Source of the DNA: Gammaproteobacteria bacterium MFB021
Lineage (GTDB): Bacteria; Pseudomonadota; Gammaproteobacteria; Pseudomonadales; Halomonadaceae
DNA: 64,000 nt
Assembly: GCA_000737985.1 (NCBI GenBank)
Contig: JNVT01000030.1
Location: 40,001-104,000, forward strand
Direction of reading: 5' to 3'
This document shows positions 26,058 to 34,362 of the stretch, one piece after another. The position numbers and the translations under genes were made by a program. Position 1 is the first letter of the stretch. The number at the start of each line of letters is the position of its first letter. The notes beneath the pieces were generated by a model that did not search any database, was not told where the DNA came from, and saw only the letters and a program-made list of their open reading frames with translations.

Positions 26058-27032
26058 TCACACCTGGCGTTCGACGGCGATGCGGGTCAACGTCTCCATG
26101 CTCTCGCGGTAGGGGCTGGGCGCGAGCAGCGCGAGCTGGTCGCGAGCCTTGGCGGCCATCTCTTCGGCACGACGCTGGGTGTATTCGAGCGCGCCGGTCT
26201 CGCGCACGATCGTCAGCACCTCGTCGAGCCGCTCGAGGCCGCCATCGGTGATCGCCTGACGAATCAGTGCCGCCTGTGCCGGGGTGCCCTGGCGCATGGC
26301 GTGGATCAGCGGCAGCGTCGGCTTGCCCTCGGCGAGATCGTCGCCGACGTTCTTGCCCATGGTCTCGGCATCGCCCTGGTAGTCGAGCAGATCGTCGATC
26401 AGCTGGAAGGCCAGCCCGAGATAGCGGCCGTAGAGCTTGAGCGCGCGCTCGGCGTCGGGGGCCGCCTCGGCCAGGATCGCACCGCTGTGGGAGGCGGCCT
26501 CGAACAGCATCGCGGTCTTGCCCTGAATGGTGTCGAAGTAGTCCGACTCCTCGATATCGGCATTGCCGATATTGGTGAGCTGCTGGACTTCGCCCTCGGC
26601 GATCACGCAGGTCGCCCCGGAGAGCACCTGCATGATGCGCATCGAGCCGACTTCCACCATCATCTGGAACGAGCGCGAATAGAGGAAGTCACCGACCAGC
26701 ACCGAAGGCGCGTTGCCCCAGGTCTCGTTGGCGGTGGCCTTGCCGCGCCGCCGGCTCGACTCATCGACCACGTCGTCGTGCAGCAGGGTCGAGGTGTGCA
26801 TGAACTCGATCAGCGTGGCCAGGGTGATGTGGCGGTCGCCGCGGTAGTCGAGGGCGCGTGCCGCGAGCAGCACCAGCAGCGGGCGCAGGCGCTTGCCTCC
26901 GCTCTCGATGATGTACTGGCCGATGGTCTCGACCAGCGGGATGCGCGATGCCAGCTGGCTGAGGATCGTGCGGTTGACGGCGGCGAAGTCCTCAGCCACC
27001 GCCGCATGAATGGATGCAGCGTTGGATTGCAT
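26058..27032 (-). CDS. ispB: Octaprenyl (polyprenyl) diphosphate synthase
   Basis: This trans-prenyltransferase makes the polyprenyl side chain of ubiquinone. The 324-residue all-helical protein has both aspartate-rich motifs: DDVVD at 86-90 (LLHDDVVDESSRRRG) and the second LIDDLLDY near residue 213, with the GGKRLRP motif (45-51) binding isopentenyl diphosphate. The ATG at 27032 matches the E. coli IspB N-terminal layout. It is divergent from rplU-rpmA, as in E. coli and Pseudomonas. Confidence 0.96.
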   Translation of the reverse strand: MQSNAASIHAAVAEDFAAVNRTILSQLASRIPLVETIGQYIIESGGKRLRPLLVLLAARALDYRGDRHITLATLIEFMHTSTLLHDDVVDESSRRRGKATANETWGNAPSVLVGDFLYSRSFQMMVEVGSMRIMQVLSGATCVIAEGEVQQLTNIGNADIEESDYFDTIQGKTAMLFEAASHSGAILAEAAPDAERALKLYGRYLGLAFQLIDDLLDYQGDAETMGKNVGDDLAEGKPTLPLIHAMRQGTPAQAALIRQAITDGGLERLDEVLTIVRETGALEYTQRRAEEMAAKARDQLALLAPSPYRESMETLTRIAVERQV

Positions 27033-27151
27033 GATCGGCTTGTCACAGGGGGATTCGGGTGGGCCGCTCGAAGCCCCGGGGCCGAGAGGCGACGTGAGCG
27101 GCTATGCTAGGTGGCGCCCCGAAGTGCGTCAAGCCGCGCCCGGGCGGGTGC

Positions 27152-27180
27152 TTGCTCCGGGCACGGGCAATCGCTATAAT
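27152..27180 (+). promoter_or_regulatory. Sigma-70 promoter of rplU-rpmA
   Basis: TTGCTC (27152-27157) and a perfect TATAAT (27175-27180) are separated by 17 bases. It faces rplU and would give a leader of about 275 nt. Confidence 0.7.
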
Positions 27181-27310
27181 CCGCGGCCCGACTCGTCACG
27201 CTCCCTGTTAGATGGTTGCCGGAAGGGGCACCACTCGACGCAGGTCTCGAAGAGCACACGGCTGTGGTTGATGCGCGGATGGTTCATGCGCGCGTCCGCG
27301 ATGAGCCGCT

Positions 27311-27355
27311 GGTGAAGACCCCGATAGTGAAGACCCAGCCAGTGAAGACATGGCG
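27311..27355 (+). repeat. 15-bp tandem repeat in the rplU leader, three copies
   Basis: Units of 15 bp beginning (G/A)GTGAAGACCC start at 27311, 27326 and 27341; the third is diverged in its second half. Confidence 0.8.
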
Positions 27356-27462
27356 ACACGGCTGTCTTCGACGAGTCGACGCACTTGGCCCAACGGTTGG
27401 GGCCAGACCGAAGTTTGTAGCCCGACTGCGCTGATAGCCCGATGCGGGCCCGGAGAGATTCC

Positions 27463-27774
27463 ATGTACGCTGTAATCAAGAGTGGCGGTAAGCAATACCG
27501 CGTCCAGGAAGGCCAGACGCTGAAGCTCGAGAAGCTCGAGATCGCAACTGGCGAGACCCTGGAATTCGACCAGGTTCTGCTGGTTGCCGACGGCGACGAC
27601 GTCAAGGTCGGCGCGCCGCTGGTCGAGGGTGCCAAGGTGGCCGCGGAGATCGTCTCCCACGGCCGCGGCGAGAAGGTTCACATCATCAAGTTCCGTCGCC
27701 GCAAGCACCACATGAAGCGTCAGGGCCACCGTCAGTGGTTCACTGAAGTCAAGATCACCGGAATCTCCGCCTAA
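27463..27774 (+). CDS. rplU: 50S ribosomal protein L21
   Basis: This large-subunit ribosomal protein is 103 residues long, the same as in E. coli. [18 protein letters not shown] and the C-terminal [20 protein letters not shown] (rRNA-binding) are diagnostic. The ATG at 27463 is the family start and GGAGAG precedes it. It forms an operon with rpmA, 32 bases downstream. The upstream promoter and long leader suggest post-initiation control. Confidence 0.98.
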   Translation: MYAVIKSGGKQYRVQEGQTLKLEKLEIATGETLEFDQVLLVADGDDVKVGAPLVEGAKVAAEIVSHGRGEKVHIIKFRRRKHHMKRQGHRQWFTEVKITGISA

Positions 27775-27806
27775 GCGGAACGTTCCCCCAGAGAGAGGTA
27801 TTCACC

Positions 27807-28064
27807 ATGGCACATAAAAAGGCCGCTGGTAGTACGCGTAACGGTCGCGATTCAGAATCGAAACGCCTGGGCGTCAAGCTGTTCGGCGGGCAGAAAGTCG
27901 CCCCCGGTAACATCATCGTGCGCCAGCGCGGCACCAAGTTCCACGCCGGTACCGGTGTGGGCATCGGTAAGGACCACACCCTGTTCGCGCTCACCGATGG
28001 TGTGATCAAGTTCGAACAGAAAGGCCCGAAGAACCGCAAGTTCGTGAGCGTAGTCTCCGCCTGA
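27807..28064 (+). CDS. rpmA: 50S ribosomal protein L27
   Basis: L27 contacts the peptidyl transferase centre with its N-terminal arm. The 85-residue protein starts [20 protein letters not shown], the family signature, with the expected length. GAGAGG precedes the ATG. It is the second gene of the rplU operon, which ends at the terminator at 28084. Confidence 0.98.
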   Translation: MAHKKAAGSTRNGRDSESKRLGVKLFGGQKVAPGNIIVRQRGTKFHAGTGVGIGKDHTLFALTDGVIKFEQKGPKNRKFVSVVSA

Positions 28065-28083
28065 GACCTCACGAACGCTGCTG

Positions 28084-28112
28084 AAAAAGCCCCGCTCAGG
28101 CGGGGCTTTTTT
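28084..28112 (+). terminator. Rho-independent terminator of rplU-rpmA
   Basis: The stem AGCCCCGC/GCGGGGCT with a four-base loop is followed by six T residues. Confidence 0.93.
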
Positions 28113-28221
28113 GTATCCCCGCCGGCAATGGCGGCACCTGTCGGGTCGTTCAGGACGTCGAGGCGTCTCGGTATTGGCAGCGACAAGAGTGTTCGCAGTG
28201 GCAAGCGCGTTCGGGACATAA

Positions 28222-29448
<1,227 letters not shown>

Positions 29449-29492
29449 GCGGGCATGCGGCGCGTTGCCAACGAGAGTCGGAGGGCGAAGTG

Positions 29493-30629
29493 ATGACGGC
29501 GGAGCGGGAACTGGGGCGAGCATCGTTGGCGACGGCGCGGCGGGTCGTGGTCAAGATCGGCAGCGCCCTGCTGACCAACGACGGGCGCGGTCTCGACGAT
29601 GCCGCCATCGGTGGCTGGGTCGACCAGATGGCCGCGCTGCACCAGCGTGGGGTCGAGGTGGTGCTGGTCTCCTCGGGCTCGATCGCCGAGGGTATGGTGC
29701 GGCTGGGCTGGCATACCCGGCCGAGCGCGGTGCATGAGCTGCAGGCCGCCGCCGCGGTGGGGCAGAGCGGGCTGTCGCAGTGCTACGAGAACCACTTCGC
29801 CCGCCATGGCCTGCGCAGCGCCCAGGTGCTGTTGACCCACGACGACCTCTCCAACCGCAAGCGCTATCTCAATGCGCGCTCGGCGCTGCGCACCCTGGTG
29901 GCGCTCGACGTGGTACCGGTGATCAACGAGAACGACACCGTGGTCACCGACGAGATCCGCTTCGGTGACAACGACACCCTGGGGGCGCTGGTCGCCAATC
30001 TGCTCGAGGCCGATGCGCTCTTGATCCTGACCGACCAGGAAGGGCTCTACGATGCCGACCCGCGTCACGATCCGTCAGCCCGATTGATCGCCGAGGCCGA
30101 GGCCGACGACGCCGCGCTCGATGCGGTGGCTGGCGGTGGCGGCGTGCTGGGGCGCGGCGGCATGGCGACCAAGCTGCGTGCGGCGCGCCTGGCAGCGCGC
30201 TCCGGTGCGGTGACCGCCATCGCCAGCGGGCGTCAGCCGCAGGTGCTGACCCGGCTGCTCGAGGGCGAAGCGCTGGGCACGCTGCTCAAGCCGCTGCATG
30301 CGCCGCTGGCGGCGCGCAAGCGCTGGCTCGCCGGGCAGCTTCAGGTGCGCGGCACGCTGACCCTCGATGCCGGGGCGGTCAAGGTGCTGCGCAGCCACGG
30401 CTCGAGCCTGCTGCCGGTGGGGGTGAAGCGGGTCGAGGGTCAGTTCCGGCGCGGTGACATGGTGGTCTGCGTCGACGAGCAGGGCGCGCGGGTGGCCAAG
30501 GGGCTGGTCAACTACGCAAGCGACGACGCCCAGCGTCTGGTGGGCCAGCCGAGCCAGCGCATCGGCGAGATTCTGGGCTATGTCGAGGCTCCGGAGCTGA
30601 TTCATCGCGACAATCTCGTGGTGCTGTGA
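29493..30629 (+). CDS. proB: Glutamate 5-kinase
   Basis: ProB phosphorylates glutamate in the first step of proline synthesis, relevant for osmoadaptation. The protein of 378 residues has the amino-acid kinase domain ([51 protein letters not shown]) and a C-terminal PUA domain ([14 protein letters not shown] onward). The ATG at 29493 and a GTG three bases before it are both served by GGAGGG; I prefer the ATG. No proA is adjacent. Confidence 0.96.
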   Translation: MTAERELGRASLATARRVVVKIGSALLTNDGRGLDDAAIGGWVDQMAALHQRGVEVVLVSSGSIAEGMVRLGWHTRPSAVHELQAAAAVGQSGLSQCYENHFARHGLRSAQVLLTHDDLSNRKRYLNARSALRTLVALDVVPVINENDTVVTDEIRFGDNDTLGALVANLLEADALLILTDQEGLYDADPRHDPSARLIAEAEADDAALDAVAGGGGVLGRGGMATKLRAARLAARSGAVTAIASGRQPQVLTRLLEGEALGTLLKPLHAPLAARKRWLAGQLQVRGTLTLDAGAVKVLRSHGSSLLPVGVKRVEGQFRRGDMVVCVDEQGARVAKGLVNYASDDAQRLVGQPSQRIGEILGYVEAPELIHRDNLVVL

Positions 30630-30650
30630 GGCTGGTGTCGCGCAAAGTCG

Positions 30651-30662
30651 TTGTGATAGAAT
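30651..30662 (+). promoter_or_regulatory. Candidate rpsT promoter -10 (TTGTGATAGAAT)
   Basis: A TAGAAT hexamer (30657-30662) with an upstream TG lies 180 bases before rpsT. The -35 region is poor. The same TGATAGAATCC string occurs before rluD at 49921. Confidence 0.35.
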
Positions 30663-30841
30663 CCCGCATCCTCTCAGACATGGCCCGTGAAAGACTGTCG
30701 GAAACGACGGTCGGCTTCGCTTCTCACGAAGCGCAGCAGCAAGATTCGGCCGACTCATTCAGGATTGCCTGAAGCGGTTTCGAGGCTGTCCTGGGTGATC
30801 TACTTACAGAATTGACTGTCAACATCTCCAAGGAGTCGACG

Positions 30842-31108
30842 GTGGCGAATACCAAGCAAGCGCGCAAGCGCGCACGTCAGGCGGAAGACCGCCGCAAGCA
30901 CAACGCCAGTCAGCGTTCCATGGTCCGCACTTACATCAAGCGCGTGATCAAGGCGATCCAGGCCGGCGACCAGGCCCAGGCCAACAGCGAGTTCAAGGCC
31001 GCACAGCCGGTCATCGACCGCATCGCCGACAAGGACGCCTTCTCCAAGAAGAAGGCTGCGCGCATCAAGAGCCGCTTGAACAAGCGAATTAAGGCGCTGG
31101 CTGCCTGA
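30842..31108 (+). CDS. rpsT: 30S ribosomal protein S20
   Basis: This 88-residue basic helical ribosomal protein is recognised by VANTKQARKRARQAEDRRKHN and KKKAARIKSRLNKRI. The start is GTG at 30842 with AAGGAG upstream, which gives the usual length; the earlier ATG would add ten residues before the ribosome-binding site. Non-ATG starts are typical for rpsT. A terminator and the structured 75-bp repeat follow. Confidence 0.97.
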   Translation: MANTKQARKRARQAEDRRKHNASQRSMVRTYIKRVIKAIQAGDQAQANSEFKAAQPVIDRIADKDAFSKKKAARIKSRLNKRIKALAA

Positions 31109-31125
31109 GCCGGACGCGCTTGATG

Positions 31126-31153
31126 AAAAAAACCGGCTTCGGCCGGTTTTTTT
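31126..31153 (+). terminator. Rho-independent terminator of rpsT
   Basis: AAACCGGC-ttc-GGCCGGTTT is followed by a run of T and preceded by A residues. Confidence 0.92.
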
Positions 31154-31271
31154 GTGACCGGCCATCCCTGGCGGTCACCCTCCGGGCCGTCGCGGAGCGA
31201 CGTCGCAACCGGCTCCCGGCAGGTTGCAGTGACCGGCCATCCCTGGCGGTCACCCTGCGGGCCGTCGCGGT
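31154..31271 (+). repeat. 75-bp structured repeat after rpsT (about 1.6 copies), related to the ssb 3' repeat
   Basis: The first unit starts at 31154 with GTGACC and the second 75 bases later, broken off after its third stem. The same stems as in the ssb repeat can form: GTGACC-g-GCC/GGC-GGTCAC (31154-31178), CCC/GGG, CGTCGC/GCGACG (31188-31202) and GCAACC/GGTTGC (31205-31227). Stem sequences differ from the ssb copy in a paired way while loops are alike. Confidence 0.8.
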
Positions 31272-31318
31272 GGCTGGATAGGGTGCATATCACGGGCGCG
31301 AGCGCATGACGAGGCGGC

Positions 31319-32932
31319 ATGAGTAAACAGACGCGCAAGCGTGAATCCGAGGCGCTGGCGGAAGCGGCGACCACCGGCACGGCGACGCCGGTCACCCGCG
31401 GTGGTCTGCTGCGCTCGGGGATGGTGGTGAGCGTGATGACGCTGCTCTCCCGGGTGCTGGGGCTGGTGCGCGACGTGGTGATCGCCACGCTGCTGGGGGC
31501 CGGTAGCGGGGCGGATGCGTTCTTCGTCGCCTTCAAGATCCCCAACTTCATGCGCCGGCTGTTCGCCGAAGGCGCTTTTAATCAGGCCTTCGTGCCGGTG
31601 CTCTCGGAGTACGCCACCCAGCGTACCCGGGCCGAGGTGCGCGAGCTGCTGGATGCGGTCTCCGGCAGTCTGAGCGTGGTGCTGGCGCTGATCACCGCCC
31701 TGGCGATCGCCGCCGCGCCCTGGCTGGTGTGGCTGTTCGCGCCGGGCTTCAAGGCCGACCCGGGCAAACTCGCGCTCACCGCTGAGATGCTGCGGCTGAC
31801 CTTTCCCTATCTGCTGCTGATCTCGCTGACCGCCTTCGCTGGCAGCGTGCTCAACACCTGGGAGCGCTTCGCGATCCCCGCCTTCACTCCGGTGCTGCTC
31901 AACCTGTGCCTGATCGGCGCCGCGCTCTGGCTGACGCCCTGGATGCGCGACCCGGCGCTGGGGCTGGCCTGGGGGGTGCTGATCGCCGGCGCCGCGCAGC
32001 TGCTGTTCCAGCTGCCGTTCCTGTTCCGGCTGGGGCTGATGCCGCGGCCGCGGCTGGGCTTTCGCCATCCTGGGGTCCGGCGCATTCTCAGGCTGATGAC
32101 ACCGGCGCTGTTCGGGGTCTCGGTGTCGCAGATCAACCTGCTGCTGGATACCGTGCTGGCTTCCTTCCTGGTCTCCGGCAGCGTCTCCTGGCTCTACTAC
32201 TCCGACCGCCTGGTGGAGCTGCCGCTGGGGGTATTCGGTATCGCCATCGCTACGGTGATCCTGCCGGCGCTCTCCAAACGCCACGCCGAGCAGTCGCGCG
32301 AGCACTTCGCGCGCATGCTCGACTGGGCGCTGCGCATGGTGCTGCTGATCGGGCTGCCGGCGGCGCTAGCGCTGGTGCTGCTGGCCGAACCGTTGCTGGT
32401 GAGTTTGTTCCACTACGGGGCGATGACCGACCACGACGTGGTGATGGCGGCGCGCAGCCTGCGCGCCTACGCCCTGGGGCTGCTCGCGTTCATGCTGATC
32501 AAGGTGCTCGCGCCGGGCTACTTTGCCCGCCAGGACACCAAGACCCCGGTCAAGATCGGGATCGTGGCGATGGTCGCCAACATGGTAATGAACCTGGCCC
32601 TGATCGTGCCGCTGGCGCATGCCGGGCTGGCGCTGGCCACGGCGCTTTCAGCGTTTCTCAACGCTGGGCTGCTGGGGCGTGGGCTGCACCGCCAGGGCGT
32701 GCTGCGCTTCCAGCCGGGCTGGGGGCGCTACGCGTTCCAAGTGATCGGCGGCTGCACGCTGATGGCGCTCGGGCTATGGTGGCTGACGCCCGATTGGCAC
32801 CAGTGGACCGCTTGGCACGCGCCGCGTCGCGTCGGGTGCCTGCTGGCGCTGGTGGGCGGCGGTGCGACGCTCTACTTCGTGTGGCTGGCGCTGACCGGCG
32901 TGCGCCTGAGACACTTCCGGCTGCGCGGCTGA
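31319..32932 (+). CDS. murJ: Lipid II flippase MurJ
   Basis: MurJ flips lipid II to the periplasm for peptidoglycan synthesis. The 537-residue MOP-superfamily protein has 14 predicted helices and the hallmark segments SRVLGLVRDVVIATLLGAG, DAFFVAFKIPNFMRRLFAEGAF and LVELPLGVFGIAIATVILP. A hydrophilic N-terminal extension of about 30 residues (Thr/Ala rich) precedes the first helix. GAGGCGG lies before the ATG. ribF follows downstream, as in Pseudomonas. Confidence 0.97.
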   Translation: MSKQTRKRESEALAEAATTGTATPVTRGGLLRSGMVVSVMTLLSRVLGLVRDVVIATLLGAGSGADAFFVAFKIPNFMRRLFAEGAFNQAFVPVLSEYATQRTRAEVRELLDAVSGSLSVVLALITALAIAAAPWLVWLFAPGFKADPGKLALTAEMLRLTFPYLLLISLTAFAGSVLNTWERFAIPAFTPVLLNLCLIGAALWLTPWMRDPALGLAWGVLIAGAAQLLFQLPFLFRLGLMPRPRLGFRHPGVRRILRLMTPALFGVSVSQINLLLDTVLASFLVSGSVSWLYYSDRLVELPLGVFGIAIATVILPALSKRHAEQSREHFARMLDWALRMVLLIGLPAALALVLLAEPLLVSLFHYGAMTDHDVVMAARSLRAYALGLLAFMLIKVLAPGYFARQDTKTPVKIGIVAMVANMVMNLALIVPLAHAGLALATALSAFLNAGLLGRGLHRQGVLRFQPGWGRYAFQVIGGCTLMALGLWWLTPDWHQWTAWHAPRRVGCLLALVGGGATLYFVWLALTGVRLRHFRLRG

Positions 32933-33035
32933 TGGGCTGGCGCGGGGCGGTTATAATGAAGCGCTTGGCGTCGTCGGCTGGCGCGCTGTCGCATACCGCC
33001 GCCGCGCGTCCCGCGTTGACACGGGAATGGACTCT

Positions 33036-34205
33036 ATGGAACTGATTCGAGGCTTGCACAATCTGCCCGCCGGGGGCGCCACCCGCAGCGGGGCGCCGCG
33101 CGAGTGTGTCGCCACCATCGGCAACTTCGATGGCGTGCACCGCGGCCATCAGGCGATTCTCGAGCAGTTGAAATCGCTGTCGCGCAGTGCCGGGCTGCCG
33201 GTCACGGTGGTGATCTTCGAGCCTCAGCCGCGGGAGTACTTCGCCGGTGATCAGGCCCCGCCGCGGCTGACCCGGCTGCGCGACAAGGTCGAGCTGCTGG
33301 CCGCCCACGGCGCCGATCGCATCCTCTGCCTGCCGTTCAACGACGCCCTGCGCAGCCTCACCGCGCGTCAGTTCATCGAGCGCGTGCTGATCGATGGGCT
33401 GCGCGTACGCCATCTGGTGGTGGGGGACGACTTCCGCTTCGGCTGCGACCGGGCCGGTGATTTCGCCCTGCTCGAAGCGGTCGGGCGCGAGCGCGGCTTT
33501 GCCGTCGAGCATACCCGCACCTTTACTCTCGACGACGAGCGCGTCTCTAGCACCCGCGTGCGCACCCTGCTGGCCAGCGGCAACTTCTGCCAGGCGGCGC
33601 GCATGCTGGGACGCCCCTTTGCCTTCCAGGGGCGGGTGGTGCGTGACCGCCAGCTCGGCCGCACCATCGGCGTGCCCACCGCCAACATTCCGCTGACCCG
33701 GCGCCCGCTGGCGCTGCGCGGGGTATTCGCCTGCGCCACCCGGTTGCCGGACGGCAGCTGGGCGCCGAGCGTGGCCAATATCGGCTGGCGGCCGACCGTC
33801 GGCGCGCATCAGCCGATGCTCGAGGTCCACGTGCTCGACCGTCAGCTCGAACTCTACGGCGAATCGCTCAGCGTGGTGCCCTGCGCGCGGCTGCGCGGCG
33901 AGACCAAGTTCGCCGACTTCGACACCCTGGTGACACAGATTCATCACGACCTGGATCAGGCGCGGCGCTATTTTCAGGCGCCCGAAGCCGCGCCGGCTGT
34001 CGGTCAGGCGCCCGAAGCCGCGCCGGAGGCGCTTCGGACGGCGACGGCGGATGACCCGGGCGATAGGGCAAGCGTCAGTGGCGGTCTGGCCAGTCTGGCA
34101 CCGCCGTCAGCACGCTTCCCGCTGGCCTCGGCGCCGCTGCCCCACGAAGCGGCGGCGGCCGATTCGCCTCCGGGCCCGGACCGCGATCCGCGCACGGATG
34201 AGTGA
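33036..34205 (+). CDS. ribF: Bifunctional riboflavin kinase / FAD synthetase with long C-terminal tail
   Basis: RibF makes FMN and then FAD. The N-terminal FAD synthetase part has GNFDGVHRGHQA (residues 30-41) with the HxGH nucleotidyl-transfer motif and SSTRVRTLL. The C-terminal kinase part has GRTIGVPTANIPL. The start at 33036 (MELIRGLHNL) is the family start; an ATG three codons earlier is possible. The protein is 389 residues against about 310 usual: the last 75 or so are an Ala/Pro-rich, probably disordered tail, encoded partly by a 30-bp duplication (33975-34026). ileS follows after 157 bases. Confidence 0.94.
   Translation: MELIRGLHNLPAGGATRSGAPRECVATIGNFDGVHRGHQAILEQLKSLSRSAGLPVTVVIFEPQPREYFAGDQAPPRLTRLRDKVELLAAHGADRILCLPFNDALRSLTARQFIERVLIDGLRVRHLVVGDDFRFGCDRAGDFALLEAVGRERGFAVEHTRTFTLDDERVSSTRVRTLLASGNFCQAARMLGRPFAFQGRVVRDRQLGRTIGVPTANIPLTRRPLALRGVFACATRLPDGSWAPSVANIGWRPTVGAHQPMLEVHVLDRQLELYGESLSVVPCARLRGETKFADFDTLVTQIHHDLDQARRYFQAPEAAPAVGQAPEAAPEALRTATADDPGDRASVSGGLASLAPPSARFPLASAPLPHEAAAADSPPGPDRDPRTDE
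33975..34026 (+). repeat. 30-bp duplication in the ribF tail
   Basis: The block beginning CAGGCGCCCGAAGCCGCGCC at 33975 is repeated at 34005, period 30, in frame, giving QAPEAAP twice. Confidence 0.85.
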
Positions 34206-34237
34206 GCGGCCCGTCATCCCGGCGGTACGGCGACGAT

Positions 34238-34362
34238 CTTGAGCGGTATAGACACAGCCCTGAGCGGTATGAAAACAGCCCTGAGCGGTATAGACACAGC
34301 CTTGAGCGGTATGAAAACAGCCCGAGCGACACGCACACAGCCCTGAGCGAACCGAAAACACC
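34238..34362 (+). repeat. 21-bp tandem repeat, six copies, forming the ileS leader
   Basis: Units start at 34238, 34259, 34280, 34301, 34322 (20 bp) and 34342, alternating between CTGAGCGGTATGAAAACAGC and the variant with TATAGACACAGC. The last copy ends one base before the ileS ATG. In frame 34239 it reads as [14 protein letters not shown] repeats up to a TGA at 34344. Confidence 0.9.

Larger units (their letters stand above)
27033..27462. other. 430-bp ispB/rplU divergent region with long rplU leader
   Basis: It contains the rplU promoter (27152-27180) and a leader of roughly 275 nt that carries a 15-bp triplicate (27311-27355). No gene is convincing here; the open frames in this span lack family resemblance. 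Confidence 0.6.

Noticed and set aside
34238..34362. Possible CRISPR array because of regular repeats
   Set aside because: The repeats are directly adjacent with no unique spacers, and no cas genes are present.
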